Shown: positions 5,321-14,870 of the stretch, in pieces
Layout of the letters: each line of letters opens with the position of its first letter
Numbering within the stretch: position 1 is the stretch's first letter
Virus record (IMG/VR): IMGVR_UViG_3300021959_000467
Location: 1-21,830 of that record
Origin: a virus
Strand: one strand, 5' to 3'
DNA length: 21,830 bases
Position numbers and translations under genes: made by a program
The notes under the pieces: model-generated
The model's input: only the letters and a program-made list of their open reading frames with translations
Told to the model about the DNA's origin: nothing
Databases searched by the model: none

Positions 5321-6076
5321 TTAAGAAATTTTTGCTGAACCTACATCAATTGGTTCTCTTTTCATGTGCTTACCAGATGCGAAGTTTGCACCTTCTTTAA
5401 TATAACCAGTTAAAAATGCTTTTCTAAATCTATCAGATGTATTTGCTTCTGAACCATGTACTACATTTGAATGAAGTAGTGCAATTTGTCCTCTTCTTAA
5501 ATATCCATTTATATGTGGAAAGTTATGGTCCTCTGGCAATACACAAGGTTTACCTCTTTCATTTCTCCAATTTTTTGGATTTGAACCTACTCTTTCTTCA
5601 TCCACTTCTATTGGTAATCTACCTAATCTATGTGAACCTTCTAAATACCAAACAGAACCATTATCTGGGTCATGATTATCTAATGCAATAGAAACATTGA
5701 TTATTTCGTTTGATTTACATTGTGTATAAAATATATTTTGATGTTGGTCTCTTCCTAATTGACCTGGTGGTTTAAAGTATGCCCAAGTTTGTACACCAAA
5801 TATTTTAGAATCCATAAGAAACTCACATGCTTCGATAATTTTTGGATGTTTCATTAAATCAGTAAGTAATTCAGATTCTTTATGTGGATACATAAATGGG
5901 TCATATTCACCCCATTCACCTTCTGTATCATTTTCTTGTCTTTGGATTCTAATTTTTTCTAATTCTTTAGAATATAAATCTACTTCTGCATCTGTTAGTA
6001 AATTTAAAACTGATACTCCTTTGTATCTCCAATCAAATTGTAATTGTTGTTTTTCTAAATCGGTAAGATGTGACAT
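5321..6076 (-). CDS. PhyH-like Fe(II)/2-oxoglutarate dioxygenase with altered iron-binding motif
   Basis: The 251-aa length and layout match phytanoyl-CoA dioxygenase-like proteins: a DQHQNIFY block (110-117), INVSIALDNHDPDNGSVWYLEGSHRLG (126-152), and VVHGSEANTSDRFRKAF (205-221), which provides the distal His H207 and the 2-oxoglutarate-binding Arg R218. Such enzymes hydroxylate small molecules or, less often, macromolecules. The usual HxD is HQN here (H112, N114), which could lower or change activity. The gene follows the baseplate block with the putative late motif at 6086..6100 before its start, and a terminator follows its stop, so it may be expressed late. 2OG oxygenases are common in marine T4-like phages; the substrate is unknown. 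Confidence 0.82.
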   Translation of the reverse strand: MSHLTDLEKQQLQFDWRYKGVSVLNLLTDAEVDLYSKELEKIRIQRQENDTEGEWGEYDPFMYPHKESELLTDLMKHPKIIEACEFLMDSKIFGVQTWAYFKPPGQLGRDQHQNIFYTQCKSNEIINVSIALDNHDPDNGSVWYLEGSHRLGRLPIEVDEERVGSNPKNWRNERGKPCVLPEDHNFPHINGYLRRGQIALLHSNVVHGSEANTSDRFRKAFLTGYIKEGANFASGKHMKREPIDVGSAKIS

Positions 6077-6085
6077 AACTTTGTT

Positions 6086-6100
6086 TTATAATAAATATTT
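6086..6100 (-). promoter_or_regulatory. Putative late promoter motif upstream of the PhyH-like gene
   Basis: The minus strand reads AAATATTTATTATAA, which shares the ATATTTAT core. It overlaps the stop of the 128-aa gene and ends 9 nt before the ATG. That short distance makes it one of the weaker members of the set. Confidence 0.25.
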
Positions 6101-6485
6101 ACATTTTATAAAATTGTAATAAATTTGGTAAGTACAATTTTAAATTTGGTATTAGATGTGATTTGTTTTTTATTGTAATACTATTTGAATTTCCAACCCC
6201 TTTATCAATTTGATTTCCATCGAAATCATATTTAGGAATTTTAGAACCTGATATTCTCCATCTTAAACTAATTACTTGATATGATACTGTACTTTTTAAT
6301 TTTTCAAATACAAACTTATCAATTTCAAATATTGGAGAACTTTTATCATTTGTTCTTTGAGCAAAGTATCTTCTTATATACCCTGCCTTATAATCTTTAT
6401 CAGTAGGTCTAGGTATATGAGTTTTAAATTTGATATTTGAATCAAAAATTTCTCTTGTTATTCTATTATATCTACTAACACTCAT
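6099..6485 (-). CDS. Hypothetical baseplate-associated protein (128 aa)
   Basis: The basic product (pattern IPRPTDKDYKAGYIRRYFAQRTND, then FEIDK) follows the hub-like gene with a 3-nt gap. It recalls small conserved proteins encoded next to baseplate genes in T4-like marine phages, but I cannot name a T4 counterpart. There is no signal peptide or membrane segment. Its place at the end of the baseplate operon suggests a virion or assembly protein. Confidence 0.6.
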   Translation of the reverse strand: MSVSRYNRITREIFDSNIKFKTHIPRPTDKDYKAGYIRRYFAQRTNDKSSPIFEIDKFVFEKLKSTVSYQVISLRWRISGSKIPKYDFDGNQIDKGVGNSNSITIKNKSHLIPNLKLYLPNLLQFYKM

Positions 6486-6488
6486 TTT

Positions 6489-9389
6489 TTAATTTATTTT
6501 ATCTTCATAGTATTTTAATTTACCATCTAAATCTGCTTCTTGGTTTCTTAATTTTGCTCTTATTTTTGTTTTCCAAATACTTTGTTCAATAGTATGTCCA
6601 ACTTCTACTACTTGAAAGAATTTAGTATTATATTTTGGTAAATCTGTAATTGTAAATGTATCTCCAAGTTTAAACCCACTCACACCAGGTACTTCAAAAT
6701 CAAATTCAATAGGTAATGGAACATCATTCATCGGTGAACCATCTTTTCCAAATTGAAATAGATTATCCCATTTTCTGATTGTTTTTAAAAGTTCAGTATC
6801 TTTCCAAGAAATAACTTTAGCAATTTTATCTAAAGTTGTATTATTTGATGTATATAAATCAAAGGTACCTGTAATTAAATCTATGTTATCTTTTCTATTT
6901 TGTGTACCTGGAACTACTGTTGCGTTATTTAAAACTAATTCATAATTTGCGTTCCTTACTTCTTTAACATCTTCTTCTTCAAAAAAAACATTTTTTGTGG
7001 CTTTATATCCAGATTTAAGTTTGTCCCATACATATGCCGCCCCAGTCAAATCAGCATCTTCTACTTTTTTGTTATAATCCTCATCACTTTGAATTTGTCC
7101 TTTATCTATTAACTCTTGTTTTTGTTTATTAAACTCGTCAACCCTTTCTTCTTCATCTTTTTGGAAAGCGTAAATCTTTTCAGCAAGAGCATCTATTAAT
7201 TTAGAAAACAAACCTTTTTCATCTTTATTATTTGCTTTATAATTTTTTACAGTTTGTTCTTGATTTGGATTATCCATATTTGAATTTTTCTTGCGTTGGC
7301 CAATCACTTGTCCTTTCATTGATGCAGGAATATCAAACTTTAAATTAGCAGATAAAAATGGTGATTTTGTACCTCTTGATTGAAATTGTGCAACACCAAA
7401 CTTTGGTACTACTGAAGTTTTACCAAAAAATCTTAAATCAACAATATGTAATTCTTCTTGACCAGGTGCTGGTGCAGTATTTTCTGTACAACCTCTATTA
7501 TTTTTAACATACCATTGATAAAATGGGTCGTTTTGATTTCCATTTGTTTTCTTTGAATTATTATAATCAATAGATTGTTTTTCAACTATTTGAAACTCCC
7601 ACATTTTATTTACACCATTAGATAAACCATTTAAAAGAGTGTACATAACATCTTTTGTTAAATAACCAGTTTGATTAATCGTATTTATAAAAAAATCAAA
7701 ATCAATATAAAGATTTCTTAAATATCCCCAAGTATTTGCGTCTGCTTCCGTTATTGCAAAACTATCATCACTATCTTTTTGACCATTATATACAAGTGCA
7801 TCATTACTAGGAAAATGAGAAAACTTTTCAGGACTCATATCATGTGAATCTGGATGCATATCTACTATTGTATTACCGTCATCCTCGTTGAATGTTGGAG
7901 GATTTCCTTTTGTTAAAATTAAATTAGGTATTGGATTTGAAAATCCAACAATTTCATCTTCACCATTTTCATTTTTTACCTTTTGAGGCTTAAGAAATGC
8001 ACCTTCGATTCTAAATCTTGGATGATGTTGATTTGGAATCAATAATGTATTAGGGTCAATAGAATACATATGTCTGTGACCAGAACAAATAGTATCTTGC
8101 CAATTAATATATAATGGTGATACTGTTTGACCATCTTCACATATAATAGGTATGGTATTAGTGGTATTGGGTTGCATTTCCATAATTGTAAAAGCTAATG
8201 CAACTCTAATATACCTTCTATCTGAAAATAAAGGTTGGTCAGATGGTATTTTACCTTTAATAGTAGATGAAAGTGCATTATCACCACGAATATCATCGTT
8301 AGGTACTTTTTGTATCGGAGCAGCTTCTTCTCCATCTTTTGCAAGTGCAAGTTGAGTACTTTCATTTGCAGTTATTTCATTTTGAAGTGTTTCTAGATTT
8401 TCTTTAGATGTTAAAGCAAGTGCACCTTTTTTAACATTTTCAGTAAGTTCTTTTCTTAATTCTCTATCTATATTAACAAAGTTAGCAGGGTTAGTTGCCC
8501 AAGGTTCATTTATTAAATTTTTTACCTTACCAATTCGTTTATGACCTGGTAATTCATTATACATTTGTTTGAATAATGCCTTTCCGATTTCTTCTCCAGA
8601 GGGAGTTTCATCCGAATCTGCGTCTGGTTCAAACTCGTCTGGATTAAATCGTTTACTTGACATTTTTAAACTAGATAAATCATTTGTTTGTAAATTTTTA
8701 TGATGTTGTAAATATGCAGGTAACTCTCCAATTGAAGTACATTCTACTTCTATATTATAACTCTCACCATCACCAAAGTTTGTATTACCACCTGAAATAA
8801 TTCCTAACATAGCATCATAAGTACCATTTGAATTTCTTCTTTTTTGTTGCACCCATGCTATATTTTTGTATTTTATTACATTACAGATATCACCACTTAA
8901 ATCACATTTTTGTCTAACACTTTGTGATTCATTAAATCCAAATTCAACTAAACAATGTACGCCTGGTTCTAAGAAATGTTCTATAATTGCATTTGCTTGT
9001 CCTTTTGTATATGCAGTAATAGTAAAATTTACTTTTTTACTTAATCCTTCATTACCTTGAGATACTTCTAAACTACTAATTATTGGTGATGGTCTAAATG
9101 CTCTTTCTTGTATTTCTTGATTAATAGAATTTTCGGTTCCATCTTCATTATATGCATATATAGATTTATTGTTTTTATCTACACCAACTCTACCACTTTT
9201 AGTTGTATCACCATATCTTTCTGCAAAACTATCTTGTTGAGGTAAAGATTCTAATGTTAAATAATTACCTAAAGTTGAGGTGACTCGTACCCAAGATTGA
9301 GTTTTAGACATGAGTTCATTATTACCTGCCCTTTCTGTCATTCTATCCCAAATTCGTTTATCGATATTTGCTAGTTGTGGAAAGCTCAT
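6489..9389 (-). CDS. Large baseplate hub-like structural protein (966 aa)
   Basis: The protein lies directly after the gp53-like gene (2-nt gap) in a baseplate operon. N-terminal residues of about 1-240 are beta-rich (FTITAYTKGQANAIIEHFLEPGVHCLVEFGFN). The middle holds a long charged section (about 740-790) that could form a helix. The C-terminal 90 residues (FDFEVPGVSGFKLGDTFTITDLPKYNTKFFQVVEVGHTIEQSIWKTKIRAKLR) look like the end of phage hub proteins such as gp27 or gpD, where a small barrel sits on a FxxGDxFxI motif. I infer a hub or central baseplate component. It is much longer than T4 gp27 (about 390 aa), so it may combine functions. The homology is not certain. Confidence 0.62.
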   Translation of the reverse strand: MSFPQLANIDKRIWDRMTERAGNNELMSKTQSWVRVTSTLGNYLTLESLPQQDSFAERYGDTTKSGRVGVDKNNKSIYAYNEDGTENSINQEIQERAFRPSPIISSLEVSQGNEGLSKKVNFTITAYTKGQANAIIEHFLEPGVHCLVEFGFNESQSVRQKCDLSGDICNVIKYKNIAWVQQKRRNSNGTYDAMLGIISGGNTNFGDGESYNIEVECTSIGELPAYLQHHKNLQTNDLSSLKMSSKRFNPDEFEPDADSDETPSGEEIGKALFKQMYNELPGHKRIGKVKNLINEPWATNPANFVNIDRELRKELTENVKKGALALTSKENLETLQNEITANESTQLALAKDGEEAAPIQKVPNDDIRGDNALSSTIKGKIPSDQPLFSDRRYIRVALAFTIMEMQPNTTNTIPIICEDGQTVSPLYINWQDTICSGHRHMYSIDPNTLLIPNQHHPRFRIEGAFLKPQKVKNENGEDEIVGFSNPIPNLILTKGNPPTFNEDDGNTIVDMHPDSHDMSPEKFSHFPSNDALVYNGQKDSDDSFAITEADANTWGYLRNLYIDFDFFINTINQTGYLTKDVMYTLLNGLSNGVNKMWEFQIVEKQSIDYNNSKKTNGNQNDPFYQWYVKNNRGCTENTAPAPGQEELHIVDLRFFGKTSVVPKFGVAQFQSRGTKSPFLSANLKFDIPASMKGQVIGQRKKNSNMDNPNQEQTVKNYKANNKDEKGLFSKLIDALAEKIYAFQKDEEERVDEFNKQKQELIDKGQIQSDEDYNKKVEDADLTGAAYVWDKLKSGYKATKNVFFEEEDVKEVRNANYELVLNNATVVPGTQNRKDNIDLITGTFDLYTSNNTTLDKIAKVISWKDTELLKTIRKWDNLFQFGKDGSPMNDVPLPIEFDFEVPGVSGFKLGDTFTITDLPKYNTKFFQVVEVGHTIEQSIWKTKIRAKLRNQEADLDGKLKYYEDKIN

Positions 9390-9391
9390 AA

Positions 9392-9682
9392 CTATTTATA
9401 AAAATTGTTTAAAATTTTATTTTTATCTATTGGTATTCTTAATATAGTTCCTTCAGTTAGTGCAAAGGGTGCATCATGGATATTATTTGCAGCTGCTATT
9501 ATCCACCAAAGTGATACATCACTATAAAATTGATTTGCAAGTGTATCTAATCTATCCCCACCTTGAGTTACGATATAAATATCATTATCTCTTTTTGGTA
9601 TTTTTGGATAAATTTTAGAACGAAAGACTGTTTTACCATCTTTCAATTGTTTTTTTCTATTATTTTGATATCTACTTGACAT
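9392..9682 (-). CDS. Baseplate wedge protein, gp53-like, with LysM domain
   Basis: After a basic N-terminal tail of about 33 residues, residues 35-85 form a LysM fold: YIVTQGGDRLDTLANQFYSDVSLWWIIAAANN, then LTEGTILRIP. In contractile phages short LysM proteins of this type (T4 gp53 wedge, gpX-like) sit between the tape measure/tube-initiator genes and the hub genes, and they bind other baseplate subunits rather than peptidoglycan. The length (96 aa) is shorter than T4 gp53. The gene is tightly packed between the gp54-like and hub-like genes. Confidence 0.75.
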   Translation of the reverse strand: MSSRYQNNRKKQLKDGKTVFRSKIYPKIPKRDNDIYIVTQGGDRLDTLANQFYSDVSLWWIIAAANNIHDAPFALTEGTILRIPIDKNKILNNFYK

Positions 9683-9712
9683 ATTTTTTTATATTTTTTA
9701 TTAGTCTGTACC

Positions 9713-12070
9713 TTATAAATTATCTAATGCATTTGATAAGCTATCACTTTTAGATAATTGATTTGATGGTGTTTCTCCTATTCCTTCAGTTAATATGTAT
9801 GGGTAACCCATTGCATTTAATTGAACAAATTGATATGCATTTTTACCTGATGGAGATGGTCCTTCTATTTTAACAAATATCTGATTAAATGTACCTCTTC
9901 CTATATATCTAAAATCATCAGCCTCTTTTGGTAAACTATTTTGTGGTATAACTTCAACTTTAACATCTGGACCATATTCTATTTTTTTATTTTGAATATA
10001 CTCTGCTTGTTGTTTAGTCATATTTGATTTATTTTGTTGTTCTTTAGTTGCTTGTATTGGAGTTTTTCCTCCTAATGAATCAGAAGCTGCTGATTGTGCA
10101 GCTTGTGTTTTAATATCATCTGTTGATGCATCAGAACTAGGTATTGTTTGATTAGGTACATTAGGATTTAAACTTGTTAAAACAGGCGCTTTTGGTCCTG
10201 TACCAGTTTTTTCAACATCAGATGATTTTTTTACAACAGAAACTTTCATAGGTGTATCTCGTTTAATTGTCCCATTTGATGCTACACTCTCTGTTGAAAA
10301 GTTAATCTCTCTTTGTTCGTTTATTTTTTTAACTGCCTCTTTACTTAAGTTAAAATCATAAAGTCTTTGTTCATCACCAGCACTTTCAATAAATTTAAGT
10401 GTCATTTGAACATCAACAAATTTTGGTAAATATCCTAATGCTCCATTTGTTTCCCAAACCCCTTCATCTGGTATAGTATATTGTAATTGTTCAATAAATG
10501 ATGTTTTATGATTATACATTGAACCTAATCTAAATTCAATAATAGGTGGATTTGATAATTGATTTTTGATTGTTGGATAAGTATATGAAGTTAATACCTT
10601 TAATCTTTCCCAAATACTTGCTAACTCCATTGGTGATGCAGCTGCAACTCTTAAATTAAATGATATGTTTCTTTCAACACCTTCATATAAATAAAAACTA
10701 TAAGGATTTCCTAAAAATTTCTGTCCATTCCAAGATGGTGATGTAGATTCTGTTAAAGAAGATACAATTGCTCTAAATACAAGAACACTTTCTCCACCTT
10801 TTCTTTTAAACCACAATGGAATTAAATCTCCAATGGTTTCATCTCCTTTTTTTATAAAAGCATCATTCTCATCAAGTTTTAAATTATCTGCAACACTTAT
10901 TTTGTTTAATTCATCGGATTTATCTAATCCCATAAATTTTTCTAAACCACCTTCATATATTGTACCCTTGCTGAGTTCACTGGCTTCACCATTTCTATAT
11001 TTTCGTACATAAGGTGCTTCAGAATTATATTCTTTTTTTAAGTTTCTAGATTCTTGTATTGTTTTTGCTTCAAATGCATATTCACTTGTTCCATATCTTA
11101 AATCAGTACCTCGTATAGTTGAATATGCAGGAGATACTTTTCTTAGGTCAATTTTATCATTTCCAAAATTAATTGGTTTATCATTTTTATATTCGGTTTC
11201 TGATGAAAATCCACCTTCTTCCTTATATCTTCTTTCATCTTTTAATACTGATGTATATTTTAAATCACTTGAATAATCTTTTCTTTCTTGTTTTTCACCA
11301 ATTGGTTTTTGTTCTGTTAATTTATCATCAGTAGTTTTTTTGATTTCATCAGTAACTTCAGTTGTTGGAGTTTGTATTTCATCTTCATTTGGTTCAGCAA
11401 GTTTTCTAGCTAATATTTGGGTTGAATATGGAAGTTTTGAACTATATCTATATCCTTGTTCAAATACATTATTTTGAGCATCATTGGTACCAATTGTAGT
11501 TGGGTCTCCAAATAATGTAGTTCGGGCTTTATCTTTAACTAAAGATATACCTTGACCTAATGCCTGATTACCTATTGTAGAAAAATTACCTCCACCAGTA
11601 TTTTGTAAAAATTTACCAAGTTCAGTTCCTGCACCATCTTTTCTAATTTTAGAAAGAGTAATCATAGTATCAGGTTCTTCACCTTTTTGTAATTCACCTG
11701 TATTTTTTACTCTTGTTGGTATTAATTTAGTAGGAATACCTAACTTATTATTAACATAATCTCTTGGTTCACTCAATGAAGTTATATTTCCACCTGTTAT
11801 CTTTTCTAACCCTTGGCCAATCAATCCACCACCTTCAATACCACCAGTACTAGTTTTCATTGTATCAAGTGAAGGTGTACTTCTTAATGTAATACGAGTT
11901 GCTTCATTACCATATATTATAGGATTGTTAAAATCAACTGCAGACTTTATTCTGATACCAGTTGTTTCTTGTTCTATAAGGGTTTCTGTATCAGGTTTTA
12001 CATCTGAATAATCAGTACCATATTTATAGGAATTTTTATTTTTAAATAATTCTTCTATTGTTCTTGCCAT
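9713..12070 (-). CDS. Baseplate tail-tube initiator, gp48/gp54-like, with long N-terminal extension (785 aa)
   Basis: Residues about 415-575 match the tube-like domain of T4 gp54/gp48-type proteins: SLTESTSPSWNGQKFLG, then a long beta stretch with NISFNLRVAAASPMELASIWERLKVLTSYTYP, then PIIEFRLGSMYNHKTSFIEQLQYT and DEGVWE. In these proteins that pattern forms the ring on which the tail tube starts to polymerise. The first 410 residues are Thr/Glu/Lys/Gly-rich and look disordered or repetitive, and the last 180 are low-complexity with a short ordered end. T4 gp54 is only about 320 aa, so this is a strongly expanded version. The gene begins 1 nt after the tape measure stop, implying coupling. 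Confidence 0.7.
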   Translation of the reverse strand: MARTIEELFKNKNSYKYGTDYSDVKPDTETLIEQETTGIRIKSAVDFNNPIIYGNEATRITLRSTPSLDTMKTSTGGIEGGGLIGQGLEKITGGNITSLSEPRDYVNNKLGIPTKLIPTRVKNTGELQKGEEPDTMITLSKIRKDGAGTELGKFLQNTGGGNFSTIGNQALGQGISLVKDKARTTLFGDPTTIGTNDAQNNVFEQGYRYSSKLPYSTQILARKLAEPNEDEIQTPTTEVTDEIKKTTDDKLTEQKPIGEKQERKDYSSDLKYTSVLKDERRYKEEGGFSSETEYKNDKPINFGNDKIDLRKVSPAYSTIRGTDLRYGTSEYAFEAKTIQESRNLKKEYNSEAPYVRKYRNGEASELSKGTIYEGGLEKFMGLDKSDELNKISVADNLKLDENDAFIKKGDETIGDLIPLWFKRKGGESVLVFRAIVSSLTESTSPSWNGQKFLGNPYSFYLYEGVERNISFNLRVAAASPMELASIWERLKVLTSYTYPTIKNQLSNPPIIEFRLGSMYNHKTSFIEQLQYTIPDEGVWETNGALGYLPKFVDVQMTLKFIESAGDEQRLYDFNLSKEAVKKINEQREINFSTESVASNGTIKRDTPMKVSVVKKSSDVEKTGTGPKAPVLTSLNPNVPNQTIPSSDASTDDIKTQAAQSAASDSLGGKTPIQATKEQQNKSNMTKQQAEYIQNKKIEYGPDVKVEVIPQNSLPKEADDFRYIGRGTFNQIFVKIEGPSPSGKNAYQFVQLNAMGYPYILTEGIGETPSNQLSKSDSLSNALDNL

Positions 12071-12071
12071 T

Positions 12072-14585
12072 TTAATTTAATCCTGAATTATTACTTAAAC
12101 TTTCATCTTCTTTACCAAATATTGTTTTACCAACTACTTGTCCATTCATTTTTATTACATGGCCTCTTTCAAGTGCGTTTGCCATTCTTTCTTGGAACTT
12201 TAGTGATTGTTGTTCAAAAGTTTCACCACCGCTCTCAAGAGCACTTGTTTCAGTTGAACTACCACCTATACCAAATATATCAGCAACAATAGCAAGACCA
12301 CCTGCTGCAGCTGCTATCCCTAATAAAGTTGGTAAAGCAAATATACCTGCAGTTCCTAGTGCTGTCAATGAAGCAGCAAGACCATAAAAGGCAAGTGATA
12401 ATAAACCAATTGCAGCTGCTTTTTCTAATGTAATCACACTTACAAATGATACTATACCATTTGCTACTGAATCTATTAATGGTGCTAATAAGGATAATGC
12501 ATATGTTAATGGTATTGTTGCAACTCCTATTGCTGCTAATACTCCAGCTCCAATTAATGCAACTTTAGCACTGGCTCCTAAAGCAATCATTCCACTAGCT
12601 AAACTTGTTAATCCAACTCCTGCAGCTGGTCCAAGTGTTGCAACTGCTGCTAAACCAATTGCCCCAACTGTCATTGCAGCAAATCCTAAAGCAGTTGGTA
12701 TTAAATTTAATGCACCAAATAAAACTTGTTTAGTACCCATTGCTCGTAATCCCACTGCTAATGCTTTTAAACTTGCACCTACACTAGCAGTTTTAGATGC
12801 TGATGTTGCACTAGCAGTAGCAGTTGTTGTTGATGCAGTATTTGAAATAGCTGTTGTACTAGCTAATTTTTTAGCTAACATATCTTTTGCTGCTTTTCCT
12901 CCAAAGCCTGCTGCTATTTGTTTATTGGAATACAATTTTTGTGCTCTTGTTAAAGCATTAGCAGTAACAAGGTGTTTTATGAATTTTATCATCATTCTTG
13001 GTAAAAATGTAATGGCTTTACCAATCCCATTCATTAATCCAGCTAACATTGATGTTTTCTTATTTGCAAGTGCCATTAATAATAAGAAATTACCAGCACC
13101 TTTTAATATTGTTCCTGCAAATTTATTTCCAATCATTCCCAAAAATTCATTTTGGTTTGAAAACTGTTCAGTTTGAATAGCACCTAAACTATTTGCTTTG
13201 TTTTGATTAAGTGCCATTTTCTTAAATTCTTCTACCGATACTCCTAATAAATCTGCAGTTTGTTTTCTTTGGTAGTAATTCATTCTTTCAAATGCAGCAA
13301 TACCACCAATTTGTCTTAATACCTCTTGTGTTGCACCTGCAATATCATTATCAAATGCAAGTTGTCTAGCTTTATCAAGATTTAGAGTTTTACCTAATAA
13401 AGCACTTAATTCTAATTCTTTAGTAATCGAACTTTCAAAATCTAATAAATTTTCAGCAACACCAGCAACTTTATCTAAAGAAATACCAAGTTTAGCAGCA
13501 TAACCTGCAGCTTGTAAAATATTTCTACCACCATCTTTACCAAATAAAGCAAAATTTTCTGTATTTGCTGCTAAATCAGCCATAAGTGCTGATGGTATCA
13601 GATTGTTTTGTAATGCAAATTGTTGTGTTGTTTCTATAAGATTATTTGCTATATCAATTGAACCATTATTTAAAGCTGCAAATTGTTGTTGTAATTTTGC
13701 TGCATCAGTTGCACTAATTCCAAAGTTATTTGCTATTAAGTTTGTACTTACGAGTATTCTATCTGATGCTTTTTCTAATCCACCAAATTCTGTACTTAAT
13801 GCTTTTATTGATTCAACATTACTATCGAAAAGAAATCCTAATGCTGCAGTAGTAGTATATGCACCACCTAATCCTTCACCAACTCTACCTAATTGTTTAT
13901 TTGCTTCACCAAGTTTTTCTGCAAACTTTCCAGCTCCTAAAACTAAAAATCCTATTGCACCTCTTCCACTTTTTAGTTTTTGTAATGTTATTCCTACTGT
14001 TTCACTAATGCCTTGAAAAGTTTTTTGAACTTTTTCTTGAGCATCTATCATTGCTTCATTTACTTTTTTTTGAGTTTGGGTTTGTTTTGTATAAGTAAGT
14101 GCTAATTCATTTTGTTTTTCAAGAGAAGTTAATAATTTCTTATTTCCTGTTATATTCTTAGAAAGATTTCCTAATGCATTTTCATATTCTGTTGTTTTTG
14201 CTTTTATTTGAATTTCGTCCTCGATAGTAAGTTCTGATAAATCTCTTGATAATGAAAGTAAATTAGTTACTTGGTTAATTTCTTCATCTTTTAAGCCAAT
14301 GGCTGATTTGGCTATATTGACTGTTTCGAATTGAGATGTTTTTAAAGATTGGTAAGCATTAGATATGCTACCTATACTTTTTTCTTCTGCTGCATATTTT
14401 TTTAAATTTCTTTCAAGTAGTTTTGATGATTCTTTCATCAATTCTAACTCATATTCTCTATAAGTTTGTAAATCTTTAGCTGCTTTTGCAGATTTTTTAG
14501 CACCTTCTTGTTCAAGTTTATTTATTTCAACCTGTACTTGTTTAAGTTCTAATAATACTTTTAATCTTGTTCTTTCTTCAGCCAT
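12072..14585 (-). CDS. Tail tape measure protein (837 aa)
   Basis: The N-terminal 200 residues are a strong coiled coil rich in Lys, Glu and Leu (LLELKQVQVEINKLEQEGAKKSAKAAK). A middle helical part follows, then hydrophobic Ala/Gly/Leu segments at about 615-770 (for example ALGFAAMTVGAIGLAAVATLGPAAGVGL), typical of tape measure proteins that enter the host membrane. The position after the chaperone genes and before the tube initiator is also diagnostic. At about 1.5 angstrom per residue, the known ratio for tape measures, the tail would be roughly 125 nm. The start at 14585 has no strong Shine-Dalgarno sequence. Confidence 0.85.
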   Translation of the reverse strand: MAEERTRLKVLLELKQVQVEINKLEQEGAKKSAKAAKDLQTYREYELELMKESSKLLERNLKKYAAEEKSIGSISNAYQSLKTSQFETVNIAKSAIGLKDEEINQVTNLLSLSRDLSELTIEDEIQIKAKTTEYENALGNLSKNITGNKKLLTSLEKQNELALTYTKQTQTQKKVNEAMIDAQEKVQKTFQGISETVGITLQKLKSGRGAIGFLVLGAGKFAEKLGEANKQLGRVGEGLGGAYTTTAALGFLFDSNVESIKALSTEFGGLEKASDRILVSTNLIANNFGISATDAAKLQQQFAALNNGSIDIANNLIETTQQFALQNNLIPSALMADLAANTENFALFGKDGGRNILQAAGYAAKLGISLDKVAGVAENLLDFESSITKELELSALLGKTLNLDKARQLAFDNDIAGATQEVLRQIGGIAAFERMNYYQRKQTADLLGVSVEEFKKMALNQNKANSLGAIQTEQFSNQNEFLGMIGNKFAGTILKGAGNFLLLMALANKKTSMLAGLMNGIGKAITFLPRMMIKFIKHLVTANALTRAQKLYSNKQIAAGFGGKAAKDMLAKKLASTTAISNTASTTTATASATSASKTASVGASLKALAVGLRAMGTKQVLFGALNLIPTALGFAAMTVGAIGLAAVATLGPAAGVGLTSLASGMIALGASAKVALIGAGVLAAIGVATIPLTYALSLLAPLIDSVANGIVSFVSVITLEKAAAIGLLSLAFYGLAASLTALGTAGIFALPTLLGIAAAAGGLAIVADIFGIGGSSTETSALESGGETFEQQSLKFQERMANALERGHVIKMNGQVVGKTIFGKEDESLSNNSGLN

Positions 14586-14598
14586 AATCTAAATTTGA

Positions 14599-14829
14599 TT
14601 ATTTTATGTTAGGGTTACGACCATAATCTTTTTGAAAAGCTTTTAATTTTTTTTCAAATTCATCACTATCTTTTTTTAGTTTTTCTAAATGATTTACAAT
14701 ATCTTTAGGGAATTTTTTTGATTTTAGTTTTCTAATAAATCTATCGGCTGTCCCATCTTTTAAATTATCAAAGACATCTCCAATAAATCTAGAAACCATA
14801 TTCAACTCGTTTAATTTCTTTTTTGACAT
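14599..14829 (-). CDS. Small basic helical protein (76 aa), tail-assembly region
   Basis: The protein is Lys-rich and predicted helical (RFIRKLKSKKFPKDIVNHLEKLKKDSDEFEKKLKAF), with no recognised family. Its start at 14829 has an AGGAG Shine-Dalgarno sequence (14835..14839, spacing 5). It is the first gene of the unit that continues with the tape measure gene 13 nt later, and both the putative late motif and a terminator lie just upstream. The position suggests a tape measure partner or assembly factor, but the sequence does not show which. Confidence 0.7.
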   Translation of the reverse strand: MSKKKLNELNMVSRFIGDVFDNLKDGTADRFIRKLKSKKFPKDIVNHLEKLKKDSDEFEKKLKAFQKDYGRNPNIK

Positions 14830-14846
14830 TATTTCTCCTATGTAGT

Positions 14847-14864
14847 TATACTAATATAAATATA
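14847..14864 (-). promoter_or_regulatory. Putative late promoter motif upstream of the tape measure unit
   Basis: The minus strand reads TATATTTATATTAGTATA. It lies 7 nt after the terminator at 14871..14896, where a new transcript would be needed. It is nearly identical to the motif before the tail tube gene (16481..16495), differing by a 2-nt TA insertion. Confidence 0.5.
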
Positions 14865-14870
14865 GGGTAA

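Noticed and set aside
13603-14016. Plus-strand ORFs (the longest here, also 16721..17128, 5003..5338 and 461..694)
   Set aside because: They lie antisense to well-supported minus-strand genes, have no conserved motifs or ribosome sites, and their Cys/Phe/Ser/Asn-rich composition is typical of the reverse of coding DNA.
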